From JBBDWK01 sp040902885 (GTDB lineage Bacteria; Acidobacteriota; Terriglobia; Bryobacterales; Bryobacteraceae), in NCBI GenBank assembly GCA_040902885.1, contig JBBDWK010000103.1:7154-71153 (forward strand): 64,000 nt of DNA. Direction: 5' to 3'. Of this stretch, positions 1 through 7,720 are shown one piece after another (the stretch's first letter is position 1; the number at the start of each line of letters is the position of its first letter). The notes below the pieces were generated by a model that had not been told where the DNA came from, searched no databases, and saw nothing but the letters and a program-made list of their open reading frames with translations. The position numbers and the translations under genes are program-made.

Positions 1-2
1 AA

Positions 3-62
3 GTGCATCGCGAGGCGATCGCGAAGATCGAACTGGGAAAGCCGTTGAGCGCAGCGGTCTAA
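3..62 (+). CDS. 3' end of a truncated upstream gene (possible)
   Basis: A frame open from the left edge ends at a TAA at 60-62. Its last residues are basic and helical in character and end in LGKPLSAAV. Nothing identifies the product, and a 20-codon open frame can occur by chance. It is recorded only because the next gene starts about 200 bases later and this stretch would otherwise be unexplained. Confidence 0.3.
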   Translation: MHREAIAKIELGKPLSAAV

Positions 63-98
63 CCGAACAGATAGAATCGGGCCTATCCGAACGGATAG
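63..98. promoter_or_regulatory. Repeated motif with a 7-bp palindrome upstream of the sigma factor
   Basis: CCGAACAGATAG (63-74) and CCGAACGGATAG (87-98) match at 11 of 12 bases and start 24 bases apart. The second copy is part of a perfect inverted repeat, CTATCCG (83-89) and CGGATAG (92-98), with a 2-base centre. Position and spacing would suit an operator or activator site for the sigma-factor gene, but the function is inference. A terminator for the partial upstream gene is less likely because no T-run follows the short stem. Confidence 0.3.
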
Positions 99-251
99 TT
101 TCAGCTTCTTCCCGGCTTCTTCCCCGCTGCGTCCATTTTCCTAACCTCTTTGGAGAAAAAGCGTTAGCCATCCATCGCGACCCCTGTCACGAATGGACTT
201 GTACTTGCCGTTACTATTCCGCCACGGCGTTGGTCAAGCCCGGTCTTTTGC

Positions 252-259
252 GGAGGAGG
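252..259 (+). promoter_or_regulatory. Strong Shine-Dalgarno that fixes the sigma-factor start
   Basis: GGAGGAGG lies five bases before the in-frame GTG at 265. The longer reading frame opens with an ATG at 193 that has no recognisable ribosome-binding site, so this site argues for translation starting at 265. Confidence 0.6.
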
Positions 260-264
260 CGGCA

Positions 265-870
265 GTGCTCCCGGTCATGAATGGACAGGCGGTAGATATA
301 AATGAGGAGTACGTTTCCAGGCTTCGGCGGGGCGTGCCGATGGTAAGGGAGCACTTCGCCATCTACTTCGGGGAGATGGTGCACATCAAGCTGCGGGGCC
401 GCATCCGATCCCCGGAATTAATTGAAGACGTCCGCCAGGAAACGCTGCTGCGCGTTCTGCAGACCCTGGCCCGGGAGGATGGATTGCACAATCCGAACCG
501 CCTCAGCTCGTTCGTCAACTCGGTCTGCAGATACGTGACCTTCGAGATGCTCCGGTCCGACGTGCGCATGCAGCCCGGGATCGAATCGCTCCCCGAACCG
601 CCCGACGACCGCATCGACCTGGATGCCGCATTAATGCGCGACGACCTGGCGCGCTGCGTCCGGCAACTACTGGCGGAGTTGCCGGAGCGCGACGGCGATG
701 TGCTGCGAATGATCTTTCTGGAGGAGCGCGACAAAGCCGAGGTATGCAATCGTATGGGAATTTCGCCGCAGTATCTGCGGGTGGTGCTGCATCGCGCCAA
801 AGCCAGGCTGAAAGAAAAACTGCAGGACCTGCCCTACAGGCCCATGATGTGCATGCCGGAATCTACGTAG
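265..870 (+). CDS. RNA polymerase sigma factor, sigma-70 family (ECF-like)
   Basis: Directs core RNA polymerase to a specific promoter set. From the GTG at 265 the product has 201 residues, a usual ECF size. A region-2-like segment contains the acidic stretch ELIEDVRQETLLRVLQ. A C-terminal region 4 carries a helix-turn-helix (LPERDGDVLRMIFLEERDK followed by EVCNRMGISPQYLRVVLHRAKARLKEKL). An in-frame ATG at 193 would add 24 residues but lacks a ribosome-binding site. No anti-sigma factor is adjacent. The 3' end overlaps the 3' end of fabI on the other strand by 37 bases. The family is clear; target promoters are unknown. Confidence 0.85.
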   Translation: MLPVMNGQAVDINEEYVSRLRRGVPMVREHFAIYFGEMVHIKLRGRIRSPELIEDVRQETLLRVLQTLAREDGLHNPNRLSSFVNSVCRYVTFEMLRSDVRMQPGIESLPEPPDDRIDLDAALMRDDLARCVRQLLAELPERDGDVLRMIFLEERDKAEVCNRMGISPQYLRVVLHRAKARLKEKLQDLPYRPMMCMPEST

Positions 871-1604
871 AGCACATTCCCCGTAACCCCGCGTCCCAGA
901 TTGCTGGCCAGAAACACCGCCGCATCGCCAACCTCGGCGGGCTCGGTAGTATGCCGCAGCGGGGCGCGCTCGGCCACAATATTGAGCAGACTTGAAAAAT
1001 CCTTCACCGCGCGAGCCGATGCCGTCTTTACGGGACCCGCGGAGATCGCGTTTACGCGGATGCTGCACGGCCCAAGATCGTTGGCCAGATAGCGTACCGA
1101 AGCTTCCAGTGAAGCCTTGGCCACGCCCATCACGTTGTAGTTCGGCATCACGCGAACCGAGCCGAGATAGGTCAGCGTGGTGATGGAGCCGCCGGCGGTC
1201 ATGGCCGGAGCCGCCGCGCGCGCCACGGCCACCAGCGAATAAGCGCTCACTTCCTGAGCCAGTAAATAACCGCTGCGCGGCGTCTCGACAAACGCCCTCC
1301 CCAGGTCTTCCCGATTGGCAAAAGCCAGGCTGTGGATCACGGCGTCCAATGGACGGCCCATGGAGGTCAGCGAACCGCTCAGGGCTTCCAGGTCTTCGTC
1401 GCGGGTGACGTCGCAAGGCAGGATGGCCTCCACGGAAAACCCGGCCGCAAGGCTCTCCACGGCCTCCTTCTGGTGTTCGCCAAGATACGTGAGGACCAGC
1501 TTTGCGCCTTCGCGCGAAAACGCCTGCGCGATGCCGTAGGCGAGGCTCCACTTGTTCGCAATTCCCATGACGAGGGCAAGCTTGCCCTCCAGCAGATTGG
1601 ACAT
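834..1604 (-). CDS. fabI: Enoyl-[acyl-carrier-protein] reductase (NADH), FabI type
   Basis: Catalyses the last reduction of each fatty-acid elongation cycle, from trans-2-enoyl-ACP to acyl-ACP, in the cytoplasm. The 256-residue protein is an SDR-fold enzyme with the FabI-type dinucleotide motif GIANKWSLAYGIA near residue 14. Tyr146, Tyr156 and Lys163 fall at the same numbers as in the Escherichia coli enzyme, in TLTYLG and the YNVMGVAK catalytic motif. It follows the Gfo/Idh-like gene on the same strand after 12 bases, so co-transcription is possible although no pathway link is evident. Its 3' end runs 37 bases into the convergent sigma-factor gene. Confidence 0.95.
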   Translation of the reverse strand: MSNLLEGKLALVMGIANKWSLAYGIAQAFSREGAKLVLTYLGEHQKEAVESLAAGFSVEAILPCDVTRDEDLEALSGSLTSMGRPLDAVIHSLAFANREDLGRAFVETPRSGYLLAQEVSAYSLVAVARAAAPAMTAGGSITTLTYLGSVRVMPNYNVMGVAKASLEASVRYLANDLGPCSIRVNAISAGPVKTASARAVKDFSSLLNIVAERAPLRHTTEPAEVGDAAVFLASNLGRGVTGNVLYVDSGMHIMGL

Positions 1605-1616
1605 GTTTCTTCGAGC

Positions 1617-2558
1617 TTACCGCAAAGGCATCGGCTTGCCGCCGGCGGCTTTGCTGCGCTGCGCGGCGTCCATGAAGGCGAAGATCTCGAGCGTCTCCTC
1701 GTTGGGCACCGGAGGCTGGCCGGTTTCGAAGAATTTCACGATCTCGACCAGCAGGGGCCGGTATCCGGAGGCCGCCTTCGGATTGCTCTGTTCCACCGAC
1801 TTCGGGCGGAAGACGACCGCGCCATAGCCGGCGTAGGGACGGACGGCCTTCACCATTCCAATGCGTCCGCCTTTCCAGCGGCCCACGACGGCATCGGCGC
1901 CATCCGTGGTGGTGCGCGTCACCTCCTCGCAGCCGGGCCCCATCAAGGTGTAGAGCAACTCGATGGGATGAATGGCATACCAGGAAAGGTCCAGGTGATG
2001 GTGTTCCTCAAGCGGGCCAGGACCCCAGGTGATGACTCCCGTGGTGTCCGGGAACTTCATGTTCTTGCCGATCTCCCCGAAGCGCAGGCTGGAGGAGCTG
2101 AACCAGGGCACGCCGGCGGACTTGGCCAGCCTGGCGATCTCGCGGGCGTCTTCAAGCGTGGAGGCGAGCGGCTTGTCGATGAACAGAGGCTTGCCGGCGG
2201 CGATCACCTGCTTCGCCTGCTCCAGGTGGACGCGGCCGTCGACGCTTTCGAGCAGCACGGCATCGACTTTCTTGCACATCGCCGGAATATCCGAATAGAA
2301 CTCGATCTTCCACTGCGTCCGCAGAGTTTCGGCGAACTTGTCGACGCGGGTGCGGCTGCTCTCCACGTCCGGGCTGCCGCCTTTATAGGCCGCCACCACT
2401 CTAGCGCCCGGTATGTGGTCGGGCGAGGTGGGATCGTTCAGGATTTTGGTGAAGGCGGTTACGTGGGACGTGTCGGTGCCAATGATTCCCAAACGCAACT
2501 CAGCCGCCGCGGGCGCACCGAGCGCAAACATGCACAGGAATAAGACCGTAAGTTTCAC
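1617..2558 (-). CDS. Exported Gfo/Idh/MocA-family oxidoreductase
   Basis: Predicted NAD(P)-dependent oxidoreductase acting on a sugar or cyclitol; substrate unknown. The 313-residue product begins at GTG 2558 and opens with a signal peptide (KLTVLFLCMFALGAPAAA) directly followed by the Rossmann strand ELRLGIIGTDTSH. The family's EKP motif appears as FIDKPLAST, with Asp in place of Glu. HHHLDLSWYAIHPIELLY resembles the C-terminal substrate-binding segment. The reading frame stays open far upstream, opposite recG and rsmD, but that extension is antisense to conserved genes and is not coding. The gene diverges from recG with 57 bases between. Confidence 0.8.
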   Translation of the reverse strand: MKLTVLFLCMFALGAPAAAELRLGIIGTDTSHVTAFTKILNDPTSPDHIPGARVVAAYKGGSPDVESSRTRVDKFAETLRTQWKIEFYSDIPAMCKKVDAVLLESVDGRVHLEQAKQVIAAGKPLFIDKPLASTLEDAREIARLAKSAGVPWFSSSSLRFGEIGKNMKFPDTTGVITWGPGPLEEHHHLDLSWYAIHPIELLYTLMGPGCEEVTRTTTDGADAVVGRWKGGRIGMVKAVRPYAGYGAVVFRPKSVEQSNPKAASGYRPLLVEIVKFFETGQPPVPNEETLEIFAFMDAAQRSKAAGGKPMPLR

Positions 2559-2615
2559 GTCCGCATTGTACACTGAGTTGGGGGTCCGGTCCCGGTGCCC
2601 CTCGATCTCCCGCGA

Positions 2616-4715
2616 ATGGACCTCACTTCTCCGGTTGCATATTTGAAAGGCGTCGGCTCGGGACGCGCCGCGATGCTGGAAGCGAAGGGCATCTCGACCG
2701 TTCAGGACCTGATCTCTTACGTACCGTTCCGGTACGAAGACCGCGGTAATGTAAAAACCATCGATCGCCTGGCTCCCGGCGAGATGGCCACCGTCCTGGC
2801 TGAAGTTCGGGCGGCGAGTGCGGCGGGATTCCGCAGGCGCGACCTGGGGCTTTTCCAGGCGACTTTCGGCGACGCCTCGCGCGCCGTACTGATGGGCAAA
2901 TGGTTTCACGGCGGATACCTCGCCAAGGTACTCGCTCCGGGGCAAAAGCTTGCCCTCTACGGCAAAGTGGAGCTGGACACCTACACCGGCGAGCTGACGA
3001 TGCTGCACCCGGATTTCGAGATCCTTTCCGAAGACGACGAGGACGGTGAAGCTACGCTGCACGTCGGGCGTGTGGTGCCCATCTACGAGGCGATTTCCAA
3101 GGTCAACGCGCGGGCCCTGCGGACTATCATCCACCGTGCACTTGAAGAGCTGAACCCTGCGGAGGATCGCCTTCCCGCTGCCATCCGCCGGCGTCTCAAG
3201 CTGCCGGATTACTGGACGGCGCTGCGCGAAGTCCACTTCCCACCGCCCGGCACGGACCTCAAGCTTCTGAATTCGTTCCGCTCGCAGGCGCAGTTCCGGA
3301 TGATCCTCGAAGAGTTCTTCTGGCTGGAGTGCGGGCTGGCGCTGAAGCGTCGGAAGGCGCGCGAGGCCAATGGGATCTCCTTCGAGCTGAACGATCGCGT
3401 GCGCGAGAAGATCAAGGCCATGCTGCCGTTCAAACCCACAGCGGCGCAGAAACGCGTGCTGAAGGAGATCGCGGAAGACATGTCGTCGCCGCGTCCCATG
3501 AACCGGCTGTTGCAGGGCGACGTGGGCAGCGGCAAGACCATTGTGGCGGCCGAAGCGGCCATAATCGCCATTGAAAACGGCTACCAGGTGGCCGTGCTCG
3601 CTCCGACCGAAATTCTGGCCGCCCAGCACTTCTACTACTTCAAGCAGCTCTTCGGAAAGCTGGGCTACGTTGCGCTTCTGCTCACCGGATCCTTCACCTC
3701 GCGCGAGAAGACGCAATTGAAGAAGCTGTTGGCCGAAGGCCTGGCGCACGTGGCGATCGGTACGCATGCGCTGCTCGAGAAGGACGTTGAGTTCCGCAAT
3801 CTGGGCCTGGCGATCGTCGACGAGCAGCACCGCTTCGGCGTCATGCAGCGCTTCGAGCTTGCGCGGAAGGGCGCTCACCCCGACGTGCTGGTGATGACCG
3901 CCACACCCATCCCGCGGACGCTCGCCATGACCGTCTTCGGCGATCTGGACGTCTCGACCATCGACGAGCTGCCGCCCGGGCGCAAACGGATCGTGACCAA
4001 ACAGACCACGGCGGATCAGGTGGAGCGCGTCTACAGCTTTGTGAAAAAACAGATTGACCAGGGCCGGCAGGCATACGTCGTCTACCCGGTGATTGAAGAG
4101 TCGGAGACGCAGGCCATGAAGGCTGCCGAGAAGATGTATGAGCATCTCTCGAAGGAGGTCTTTCCGGGACTTTCCGTGGGGCTTCTGCACGGACGCCTGC
4201 CGAACGACGAAAAGGAAGCCCGCATGGAGGAATTCAAGCGCGGAAAGATTCAGCTTCTGGTCTCGACCACGGTGATCGAGGTGGGCGTGGACGTTCCCAA
4301 CGCCACCGTCATGGTGATCGAGCAGGCGGAGCGCTTCGGCCTCGCGCAACTGCACCAGCTTCGCGGGCGCGTGGGGCGCGGCGCGGCCCAGAGCTATTGC
4401 ATTCTGGTGACCGAGCGGCTCGGGGATACAGCGCGGGAGCGGATCCGCACCATGACCGACACCGACGACGGATTCCAGATCGCGGAAATGGACTTGAAGC
4501 TGCGAGGACCGGGCGAGTTTTTCGGCACGCGGCAGGCGGGCATGCCGTCTCTGCGGATCGCCAACATCCTGCGCGACGCGGAGATCCTGGAGATCGCCCG
4601 CCATGAGGCCCTGGCTTTCGTCGATGCGCCGCCGTCCGAGGACGAGCTCCATCGGGCCGTCGCGTATATTCGCGATCAATGGGCGCGCCGCTACGGTCTG
4701 GTGCAGGTTGGATAG
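2616..4715 (+). CDS. recG: ATP-dependent DNA helicase RecG
   Basis: Unwinds branched DNA such as stalled forks and Holliday junctions in recombination and replication restart. The 699 residues match the family length. An N-terminal wedge/OB domain (LKGVGSGRAAMLEAKGI, FRYEDRG) precedes a superfamily 2 helicase core with Walker A GDVGSGKT near residue 301, the DEQH box (DEQHRFGVMQRF) near 402, the RecG signature TATPIPRTLAMTVFGDLD, motif V/VI (TTVIEVGVDVPNA, QLHQLRGRVGRG) and the C-terminal FFGTRQAG segment. ATG 2616 is preferred; GTG 2595 would add seven residues. rsmD follows after 3 bases. Confidence 0.97.
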   Translation: MDLTSPVAYLKGVGSGRAAMLEAKGISTVQDLISYVPFRYEDRGNVKTIDRLAPGEMATVLAEVRAASAAGFRRRDLGLFQATFGDASRAVLMGKWFHGGYLAKVLAPGQKLALYGKVELDTYTGELTMLHPDFEILSEDDEDGEATLHVGRVVPIYEAISKVNARALRTIIHRALEELNPAEDRLPAAIRRRLKLPDYWTALREVHFPPPGTDLKLLNSFRSQAQFRMILEEFFWLECGLALKRRKAREANGISFELNDRVREKIKAMLPFKPTAAQKRVLKEIAEDMSSPRPMNRLLQGDVGSGKTIVAAEAAIIAIENGYQVAVLAPTEILAAQHFYYFKQLFGKLGYVALLLTGSFTSREKTQLKKLLAEGLAHVAIGTHALLEKDVEFRNLGLAIVDEQHRFGVMQRFELARKGAHPDVLVMTATPIPRTLAMTVFGDLDVSTIDELPPGRKRIVTKQTTADQVERVYSFVKKQIDQGRQAYVVYPVIEESETQAMKAAEKMYEHLSKEVFPGLSVGLLHGRLPNDEKEARMEEFKRGKIQLLVSTTVIEVGVDVPNATVMVIEQAERFGLAQLHQLRGRVGRGAAQSYCILVTERLGDTARERIRTMTDTDDGFQIAEMDLKLRGPGEFFGTRQAGMPSLRIANILRDAEILEIARHEALAFVDAPPSEDELHRAVAYIRDQWARRYGLVQVG

Positions 4716-4718
4716 CTC

Positions 4719-5252
4719 ATGCGGGTCATTGGGGGCGAGTTCCGTTCCAGGCGCATCAAAAGCGTTCCCGGTCTCGCGGTGCGTCCCACCACGGACCGGT
4801 TGCGCGAGACGCTCTTCAACGTGCTTGCGTCCAGGATAGAAGGCGCGGTCTTCGTGGATGCGTACGCCGGCTCGGGCGCGGTGGGCATTGAAGCGTTGAG
4901 CCGCGGCGCGGCGCGCGCCATCTTCGTGGAGAAGAGCGCCGCTGCGGTGCGCGTGATCCGCGAGAACCTTGCATCGCTTGAGCTGAATGAACGAGCGCTG
5001 GTCGTGCAGGGCGCTGTGCTGGAAACGCTTCCGCGTCACCAGGGCGATATCGTGTTTCTCGATCCGCCGTATGAACGGGGGAGCGAGTACGGGCCGGCAT
5101 TGACGATGCTGGCGGAGGCGCCGCTGGTAATCGCCCAGCACGACCGGCGGACGCGTCTGGACGAGGATTACGGCAATCTGCGCCGGACTCGGGAGATCCG
5201 GCAGGGCGATAACGTGCTGAGCTTCTACTCGACGGCGCAGGATTCCCGCTAA
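4719..5252 (+). CDS. rsmD: 16S rRNA (guanine966-N2)-methyltransferase
   Basis: Methylates a guanine of 16S rRNA during 30S assembly, using S-adenosylmethionine. The 177-residue protein opens with the family's MRVIGGEFRSRRI and PTTDRLRETLFNVL, then the SAM motif DAYAGSGAVGIEALSRGA and the catalytic DPPY (IVFLDPPYERG). It starts three bases after the recG stop, so the two are almost certainly one transcript. The HD-GYP gene follows within about 50 bases. Confidence 0.95.
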   Translation: MRVIGGEFRSRRIKSVPGLAVRPTTDRLRETLFNVLASRIEGAVFVDAYAGSGAVGIEALSRGAARAIFVEKSAAAVRVIRENLASLELNERALVVQGAVLETLPRHQGDIVFLDPPYERGSEYGPALTMLAEAPLVIAQHDRRTRLDEDYGNLRRTREIRQGDNVLSFYSTAQDSR

Positions 5253-5300
5253 AGATCTGGCAGTTTGCGGCCGATAAGAGAATTTGGAGCCAAACTGCCC

Positions 5301-6719
5301 GTGGCGGTCTCTCACAATACACCCGCCTTTCAGACCGAAGCCCGGACCGAACCGCCGGTAGTTCGGGTCTCCGCGATCGTTTCCGCCCTATCCTTCGCTT
5401 TGGATCTGACGGAAGGGCAGCCGATGGGGCACTCCGTCCGCAGTTGCGTTCTGGGGATGCGCATCGCCCACCGGATTGGACTTACCACTACCGAGCGGGC
5501 GGATCTTTACTACGCGCTGCTGCTCAAGGACGCCGGATGCAGCAGCAACGCCACGCGCCTCCATCAGATTCTCGGGACCGACGAAATCAAAGCCAAGCGG
5601 GATGTCAAGCTGACAGACTGGGCGCGCCTAGGACGGGAGTCTCTCGAGTACGCTTTGGATCACGTCCGCACCGGCCGTCCGTTTCTGGAGCGCGTGCAGG
5701 CTCTCCTGAATGTCGCCATTCATCAAAAAAGGCAGTCCCGGGAGATGGTTCAGATTCGATGCGAGCGGGGCGCGGCGATCGCCCGCCGGATGGGCATGCC
5801 GGAGCGAACCGCTTCCGCGATCCACAGTCTCGACGAGCATTGGAATGGGCGGGGCTACCCGGATGGATTGTGCGGCGATGGAATTCCGCAGTTTTCCCGG
5901 ATCATGAACCTGGCGCAAACGCTGGAAGTCTTTCATCGGGAGCGCGGGGCTGAAGCGGCCCTCGAAGTGGTCCGCCGCCGCAGCAGCCGCTGGTTCGATC
6001 CGGACCTGGTTCGAGCCGCGCTGTCCCTGGCGAAACAGAATCGGCTCTGGGTGGATCTGGATCGGGCGAACAGCGACGTCATGGATCTCGAACCGCTGGA
6101 GCAAACGATGGTGGCGAACGAACGCACGCTGGACAACATCTGTCTTGCATTCGCGGACGTGATCGACGCCAAATCCCCCTTCACGTACCGGCATTCCACG
6201 GGTGTCGCGGCCGCCGCGGTGGCCATCGCCTCGATTCTGGGAATGACCGGAGCGGAGATCACGCTGATTCGCAGAGCGGCTCTACTGCATGACATCGGCA
6301 AGTTGAGCGTGCCGAACTCCATTCTCGAAAAGCCGGGCAAGCTCACCGCCGGGGAATGGGACAGCGTCCGCCGCCATCCGTACTACACATTGGAGATTCT
6401 CAAGCGGATTCCAGGCTTCGGCAATTTGAGCGAGATCGCCGCGTCGCATCACGAGAAGCTGGACGGCAGCGGATACTTCCGCCACCTCGGCGCCGAACAG
6501 ATGTCTCTGCCCGCCCGGATCCTGGTTGTCGCCGATATTTACGACGCGCTCTCCGCGAAAAGGCCCTACCGGGACGCCATGCCGCTCGAGTCCGTCTTCG
6601 GCCTCATGCAGAAGGACGCACCCAAAGCTCTCGATGCGACCTGCCTGGACGCGCTCAAACAATCCAAGGATTCGCCGGATCTGGTCAGTCTTTCCCGGAA
6701 CATCGAAGCAACAGGATAG
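5301..6719 (+). CDS. Tandem HD-domain / HD-GYP protein, putative cyclic-di-GMP phosphodiesterase
   Basis: Likely hydrolyses cyclic di-GMP or a related nucleotide; there is no membrane or sensor domain. Two HD-GYP-like halves are visible. The N-terminal half has GHSVR but reads LLLKDAGC where LLHDIGK is expected, although it keeps a GRGYPDG segment. The C-terminal half has RHSTG, LLHDIGKLSVP and HHEKLDGSGYF with intact metal ligands, but Phe in place of Pro in GYP. So the C-terminal half is the probable catalytic one. GTG 5301 has GGAG about 11 bases upstream; TTG 5265 would add 12 residues. The gene ends just before a perfect hairpin. Confidence 0.85.
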   Translation: MAVSHNTPAFQTEARTEPPVVRVSAIVSALSFALDLTEGQPMGHSVRSCVLGMRIAHRIGLTTTERADLYYALLLKDAGCSSNATRLHQILGTDEIKAKRDVKLTDWARLGRESLEYALDHVRTGRPFLERVQALLNVAIHQKRQSREMVQIRCERGAAIARRMGMPERTASAIHSLDEHWNGRGYPDGLCGDGIPQFSRIMNLAQTLEVFHRERGAEAALEVVRRRSSRWFDPDLVRAALSLAKQNRLWVDLDRANSDVMDLEPLEQTMVANERTLDNICLAFADVIDAKSPFTYRHSTGVAAAAVAIASILGMTGAEITLIRRAALLHDIGKLSVPNSILEKPGKLTAGEWDSVRRHPYYTLEILKRIPGFGNLSEIAASHHEKLDGSGYFRHLGAEQMSLPARILVVADIYDALSAKRPYRDAMPLESVFGLMQKDAPKALDATCLDALKQSKDSPDLVSLSRNIEATG

Positions 6720-6734
6720 TTTGTTTTCGGCCAT

Positions 6735-6791
6735 CCGCTCCCTATGGTCGCGGCTCAGCAACGGTTTCCGAGCCGCGACCATAGGGAGCGG
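6735..6791. terminator. Perfect 22-bp hairpin between convergent genes
   Basis: The arms at 6735-6756 and 6770-6791 are perfectly complementary over 22 bases, around a 13-base loop (6757-6769). It lies between the stop of the rightward HD-GYP gene and the stop of the leftward sugar-isomerase-like gene, where a bidirectional terminator is expected. TTGT follows the right arm and the left flank is T-rich, but there is no long T-run. The length and perfection of the arms would also suit a mobile palindromic (REP-like) element. Confidence 0.6.
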
Positions 6792-6830
6792 TTGTAAAGA
6801 ATTAGGAGGGACGCCACACTAGATCGGCGA

Positions 6831-7658
6831 TCACGCCTTCAAACCCGCCAGCACGCCGCGCATGTAGGAGAAAGACTCCTTCATGCCGGGCAGTGGCGCG
6901 TCGGCCTTGATCTCGTATTCCAGATTCACCGTGCCGCGATAGTTCATTTTGCGAAGCTGCTTGAACATCGCGGCGATCGGCATAGCGCCTTCGCCGACCG
7001 CGCACTGCGAATCCTTGCCCGATAACGAGCGCAGGTCCTTGATGTGCATGTCGAAGAGGCGGTCACCGGCTTCGACGATGGATTTGATCACATCCGTGTT
7101 GGTGCGGACGGTGTGGCCCGCGTCGATGCATACGCCGATGCGCCGGTCCATCCCCTTGATGACGCGCAGGGCGTCCTGCGGCGCCGGAAAATGCTTGTCC
7201 TCCGGACCGTGATTGTGGATCGCGACCTTGATGTTGTACTCCTTCACGAAGGACTCGATCTTGGGCATGGTTTCGTGCGTGGGGGCAATGATGATCATCG
7301 GCATGCGGCACGTCTTGGCATACTCGAAGTACATGCGGATATCGGCGTCGTCGTTCTTTGTCAGCCCGATGACCCCGCCGCTTGCCACGCGGATGCCAGC
7401 CTCGTCGAACTCCTTGCGTCCGGCTTCCAGCTCCGCTTTCGAGCTCTTGTACGGGAGATGGAATTCTTTGATGCTCACCGTATCGACGTTCATCTCCTTC
7501 AGCATGGCGATGGCCTGCGTACGGCTGAATTTGCGCAGCGAATACGAGGCGACGCCAAGGATGAATCCGCCGCCTCCCTCGGATTGAGGAAGGGCAAGAC
7601 GGGGCGAAGCCAGCGCGAGCGCGCCGGCGACGAACGAGCGTCTATTGTGAGTGAGCAT
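6831..7658 (-). CDS. Tat-exported sugar phosphate isomerase/epimerase-like TIM-barrel protein
   Basis: Xylose-isomerase-like TIM-barrel protein (AP endonuclease family 2 fold), probably acting on a sugar or polyol outside the cytoplasm; substrate unknown. The 275-residue product starts at ATG 7658, which is preceded by GGAGG. It has a twin-arginine signal, NRRSFVAGALALASPRLAL. Family-typical strands follow: VDTVSIKEFHLPY, IIIAPTH, VAIHNHGPED, IGVCIDAGHT, DMHIKD and VNLEYE, which supply the His, Asp and Glu metal ligands expected of this fold. It diverges from the IlvD-like dehydratase, suggesting a shared sugar-acid theme. Confidence 0.85.
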   Translation of the reverse strand: MLTHNRRSFVAGALALASPRLALPQSEGGGGFILGVASYSLRKFSRTQAIAMLKEMNVDTVSIKEFHLPYKSSKAELEAGRKEFDEAGIRVASGGVIGLTKNDDADIRMYFEYAKTCRMPMIIIAPTHETMPKIESFVKEYNIKVAIHNHGPEDKHFPAPQDALRVIKGMDRRIGVCIDAGHTVRTNTDVIKSIVEAGDRLFDMHIKDLRSLSGKDSQCAVGEGAMPIAAMFKQLRKMNYRGTVNLEYEIKADAPLPGMKESFSYMRGVLAGLKA

Positions 7659-7720
7659 GAGGCCTCCTTCGGAAAAGTCATTGTAGCCCACCATGGCGCG
7701 GCGCGGTGTGTGCTCTAATA

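Noticed and set aside
193..264. Upstream ATG 193 as the sigma-factor start
   Set aside because: No ribosome-binding site precedes it, while GGAGGAGG lies five bases before GTG 265; the extra residues do not resemble sigma region 1 or 2.
2559..5315. Leftward open frame running 2.7 kb opposite recG and rsmD, in continuity with the Gfo/Idh-like gene
   Set aside because: The opposite strand codes for recG and rsmD with all motifs intact; the antisense translation is Arg/His-rich without domains. The real gene starts at GTG 2558 with a signal peptide.
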